From the NCBI GenBank assembly GCA_964442905.1, contig CAYUBD010000009.1, forward strand, positions 1 to 31,019: 31,019 bases of DNA. The letters run 5' to 3'. Source of the DNA: JAFGFG01 sp964442905 (GTDB taxonomy: Archaea; Aenigmatarchaeota; Aenigmatarchaeia; QMZP01; JAFGSV01). Positions 28,935 through 31,019 of the stretch are shown piece by piece (position 1 is the stretch's first letter; each line of letters opens with the position of its first letter). Both the position numbers and the translations under genes were made by a program. The notes under the pieces were generated by a model that was not told the origin of the DNA, made no database searches, and saw nothing but the letters and a program-made list of their open reading frames with translations.

Positions 28935-30224
28935 ATGGAAGGGTCAATAGACAAGTTCGAGGAATTCTCCATAGAGATGGGCGACTACGAGGTAAAGAAG
29001 ACAGGCAAGTTTGACCGCATGTGGAAGGTAGGTCCCGGGGGGACCGCCTTCCAGGCCCCGATAATAGTCGATGACACCATATACTTCGGCTCGTGCAACC
29101 AGAACGTCTACGCTGTCGACATAAAGACCGGCGAGCAAATGTGGAAGTTCAGGACCGAGGACATGATAACCGAATCCTCCCCTATCTACAGCGACGGTAA
29201 GATATACATCGGGTCGTTCGATCACAATCTCTATTGCCTGGATGCCAAGACAGGTGAACTGGTATGGAAATACAAAACCCAGGGGGAGATATACTCGAGC
29301 GCATGCGTATACGATGGCAAGGTCTATTTCGGTTCCAGGGACAGAATCCTGCACTGCATCGACGCCGGGACCGGAAGGCTGATGTGGAAGTTCGAGACCC
29401 AGGACGAGATTGTGGCACCGCCGAGCGCACACGAGGGAAAGATACTCTTCGGATGCATGGACCACAACTTCTATGCCACAGATTCAGAAACCGGCAGGCT
29501 GGTATGGAAGTTCACGACGCAGGGAGAATTGCATGGTATGAGCCCTCCGCCTGTGCACAATGGCACTGTCTATTTCGGCTCATTCGACAACAATCTCTAT
29601 GCGGTTGACGTAAACACAGGCAGGATGAAATGGAAGTTCCGCACGGGAATATACGGCAACGGTGTTCTTCCAGTGTTACACAACGACGTCATATACCACG
29701 CGTCAAGGGACGGCTTCGTGTATGCGATTACGCTCGAGGGGAAGCAGATATGGAGGTTTTCCACAAAGCACAACATATGCGTTCCCATAGTGCATGACGA
29801 GAAGCTTTTCTTCGGGAGCGAGGACAGGTTCTTATACTGCCTCTCGCTTGACGGAAGGCTGTTGTGGAAGAAGGAGTTCGAGAGTATAATATTCATAAGG
29901 CCCGTGGCAAAGGACAATGTCGTATATTTCACATGCTGGGACTGTAATGTATATGCTCTCGACATAGACACGCAGAAGGTGCTATGGAAGTTCAGGATGA
30001 GCGGCTCGCCTTCGTATCTCCCCCCACCATACGAGAGCTTCGAGATGTCAATGAAGATAGACGAGAACACCGTCGAAGATGGTGTAAGGAAGAAGTACGA
30101 TTTCGATCTGGCTGACGAGAATGACAATCTGAGTACATACAAGTCAAGGATAACCTATCAGGTTTCCACGCAGTACGCCTCCAAGGGAAAGTATCAGATA
30201 GATTCCGACGAGGAAGAGTTCTGA
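28935..30224 (+). CDS. Cytoplasmic PQQ-like beta-propeller repeat protein
   Basis: The 429-residue protein consists of about eight repeats of roughly 40 residues of the form YFGS-x-D-x-NLYAVD-xx-TG-xxx-WKF-x-T, the PQQ/BamB propeller blade, then an acidic, Ser/Tyr-containing tail (about 370-429) ending DSDEEEF. There is no signal peptide or lipobox, in contrast to most BamB-like and quinoprotein relatives, so it is likely a cytosolic scaffold. PQQ-binding residues are not evident. A TATA-like TTTTAAGTTTT is upstream. The function is not known. Confidence 0.85.
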   Translation: MEGSIDKFEEFSIEMGDYEVKKTGKFDRMWKVGPGGTAFQAPIIVDDTIYFGSCNQNVYAVDIKTGEQMWKFRTEDMITESSPIYSDGKIYIGSFDHNLYCLDAKTGELVWKYKTQGEIYSSACVYDGKVYFGSRDRILHCIDAGTGRLMWKFETQDEIVAPPSAHEGKILFGCMDHNFYATDSETGRLVWKFTTQGELHGMSPPPVHNGTVYFGSFDNNLYAVDVNTGRMKWKFRTGIYGNGVLPVLHNDVIYHASRDGFVYAITLEGKQIWRFSTKHNICVPIVHDEKLFFGSEDRFLYCLSLDGRLLWKKEFESIIFIRPVAKDNVVYFTCWDCNVYALDIDTQKVLWKFRMSGSPSYLPPPYESFEMSMKIDENTVEDGVRKKYDFDLADENDNLSTYKSRITYQVSTQYASKGKYQIDSDEEEF

Positions 30225-30246
30225 TGATGAGGAACCTGGCGCGCGC

Positions 30247-31019
30247 TCATTTGCCGGAAAACCAGTTTTTGAACTTGTCCAGGAATTCGCTCTTATAGTC
30301 CATATACAACTTTATAAATGCGTTGGCGTTGTAAGATGCCCTTCCCGCATTCCCGCCGTCATTTCCTTCACTTCCCGTGAAGAAGCTCCCGACATTGTCA
30401 GTGGTCGTCGTCATCCCGATTCCAGCGACGCTGTTCTGGAAATTCAGGAACTGTATCTTGAAGCCGAGCTCAGACGAGGCGTCCTCGATGAACCTGTATG
30501 TGACGCCGTACATGATGCCGTCCAGATTGAGAGCTGCCTCAACCGGCAGGTCCCGGACCCACTTTCCGTTCTGGTCCCTTTCCATGCCGGGGTATAGTCC
30601 AAAGGAAAGCTGTCTCTTGGCCCTTGGGTCCTTTAAATTATTGCACTTCCTGCGCTTGTTGCCGCTTCCTATGTCGAAAATCATGTTGCCGTAAGCCCGC
30701 ACTTGTGTGGGAAGCCACCTGTTCTTCCCGCCTATCTTGACCACGCCGCTCGCGTAGACATTCTTCAAGTCAGCGCTCCCAACGATGCCCGCGTCCCACT
30801 CGGGATGCATGTCGAGGTCGTCATCCAGATAACCGCCGAGTGACCCCATGACCCTGACACGCCCATCGCCATACAATCCGGTTATGCGGCTGGAGGCCGT
30901 AGGATGTGAGTCGATCCTGTCTTTAATCCAGTCAGCCTTGGTATGAGATATCAACCTTGCGTCCTCGGGGTAAACGGAAGCATTGAGCTCAATGTCCTCT
31001 TTGTAGTTGGTGTACCCAT
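30247..31019 (-). CDS. C-terminal part of a large unknown protein (5' end outside window)
   Basis: The minus-strand frame is open from the window edge (it reads GYTNYKEDIELNASVYPEDARLI...) through 257 residues to the stop at 30247; no start is visible. It has Gly/Asn/Asp-rich, beta-like sequence with few cysteines and no membrane helix, and ends in a basic Lys/Phe-rich helix (FLDKFKNWFSGK). It could be a secreted or surface protein or a virion-like protein; I do not recognise a family. Confidence 0.6.
   Translation of the reverse strand, partial: GYTNYKEDIELNASVYPEDARLISHTKADWIKDRIDSHPTASSRITGLYGDGRVRVMGSLGGYLDDDLDMHPEWDAGIVGSADLKNVYASGVVKIGGKNRWLPTQVRAYGNMIFDIGSGNKRRKCNNLKDPRAKRQLSFGLYPGMERDQNGKWVRDLPVEAALNLDGIMYGVTYRFIEDASSELGFKIQFLNFQNSVAGIGMTTTTDNVGSFFTGSEGNDGGNAGRASYNANAFIKLYMDYKSEFLDKFKNWFSGK

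Overview
The window looks like part of an archaeal genome. The evidence is a CDP-archaeol synthase, a tetraether-lipid-synthase-type radical SAM enzyme, archaeal RNA polymerase subunit Rpo7 next to Spt4, a tRNA gene with a bulge-helix-bulge intron, and many ATG/GTG starts lying about 25 nt below TTTAAATA-like TATA boxes (leaderless style). It appears to be a scaffold from a draft or metagenome assembly: three runs of exactly 100 N (23649-23748, 25662-25761, 28660-28759) are typical unknown-size gaps. Cys-rich repeat surface proteins, a minimal TopIB and a bacterial-type zinc adenylate kinase would fit a DPANN or other deep-branching lineage, but the lineage cannot be fixed from the window.

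Layout. 1-2262: end of a Cys-rich secreted repeat protein, then a CNNM/CorC-type membrane protein. 2298-4659: hypC-hypD-hypE, an overlapping operon for NiFe-hydrogenase Fe(CN)2CO cofactor assembly. 4660-5668: an FkbM methyltransferase between two copies of the 3' end of a SemiSWEET gene. 5621-6243: SemiSWEET and a small membrane protein. 6288-10827: carA-carB, where CarB carries a shortened MGS domain followed by the allosteric domain of aspartate transcarbamoylase regulatory chain (PyrI). 10828-11012: a tRNA-Ala(CGC) gene on the minus strand with a 113-nt T-loop intron, abutting the carB stop codon. 11043-12468: small proteins and carS. 12465-16369 (minus): ppdK-adk-tmk. 16470-19034: DUF2391 membrane protein, MscS channel, TopIB. 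19129-21401 (minus): DUF5661 protein, a lipoprotein and secreted coiled-coil pair, and a membrane-anchored HTH regulator with candidate operators. 21488-23647: a relic of the DHH gene start, an AT-rich orphan substrate-binding lipoprotein, then the intact DHH phosphoesterase. 23789-25661: AMMECR1, PIN protein, rpo7, spt4. 25764-27957: Tes-type radical SAM enzyme divergent from a GbsR/MarR-type regulator. 27991-31019: truncated Na+/H+ antiporter, zinc-finger protein, cytoplasmic PQQ-like propeller, and the end of an unknown large protein.

The most notable observations are: (1) the CarB-PyrI regulatory fusion with a possible internal ribosome start; (2) the tRNA-Ala intron at position 59/60 with a strict BHB motif and a G3:U70 pair that forms only after splicing; (3) two separate places where one compositionally odd gene sits between an intact resident gene and a diverged fragment of that resident gene's end, which suggests a recurrent single-gene insertion route; and (4) three CGGAAC boxes at exact 10-bp spacing upstream of a TATA box, beside a membrane-anchored regulator gene.
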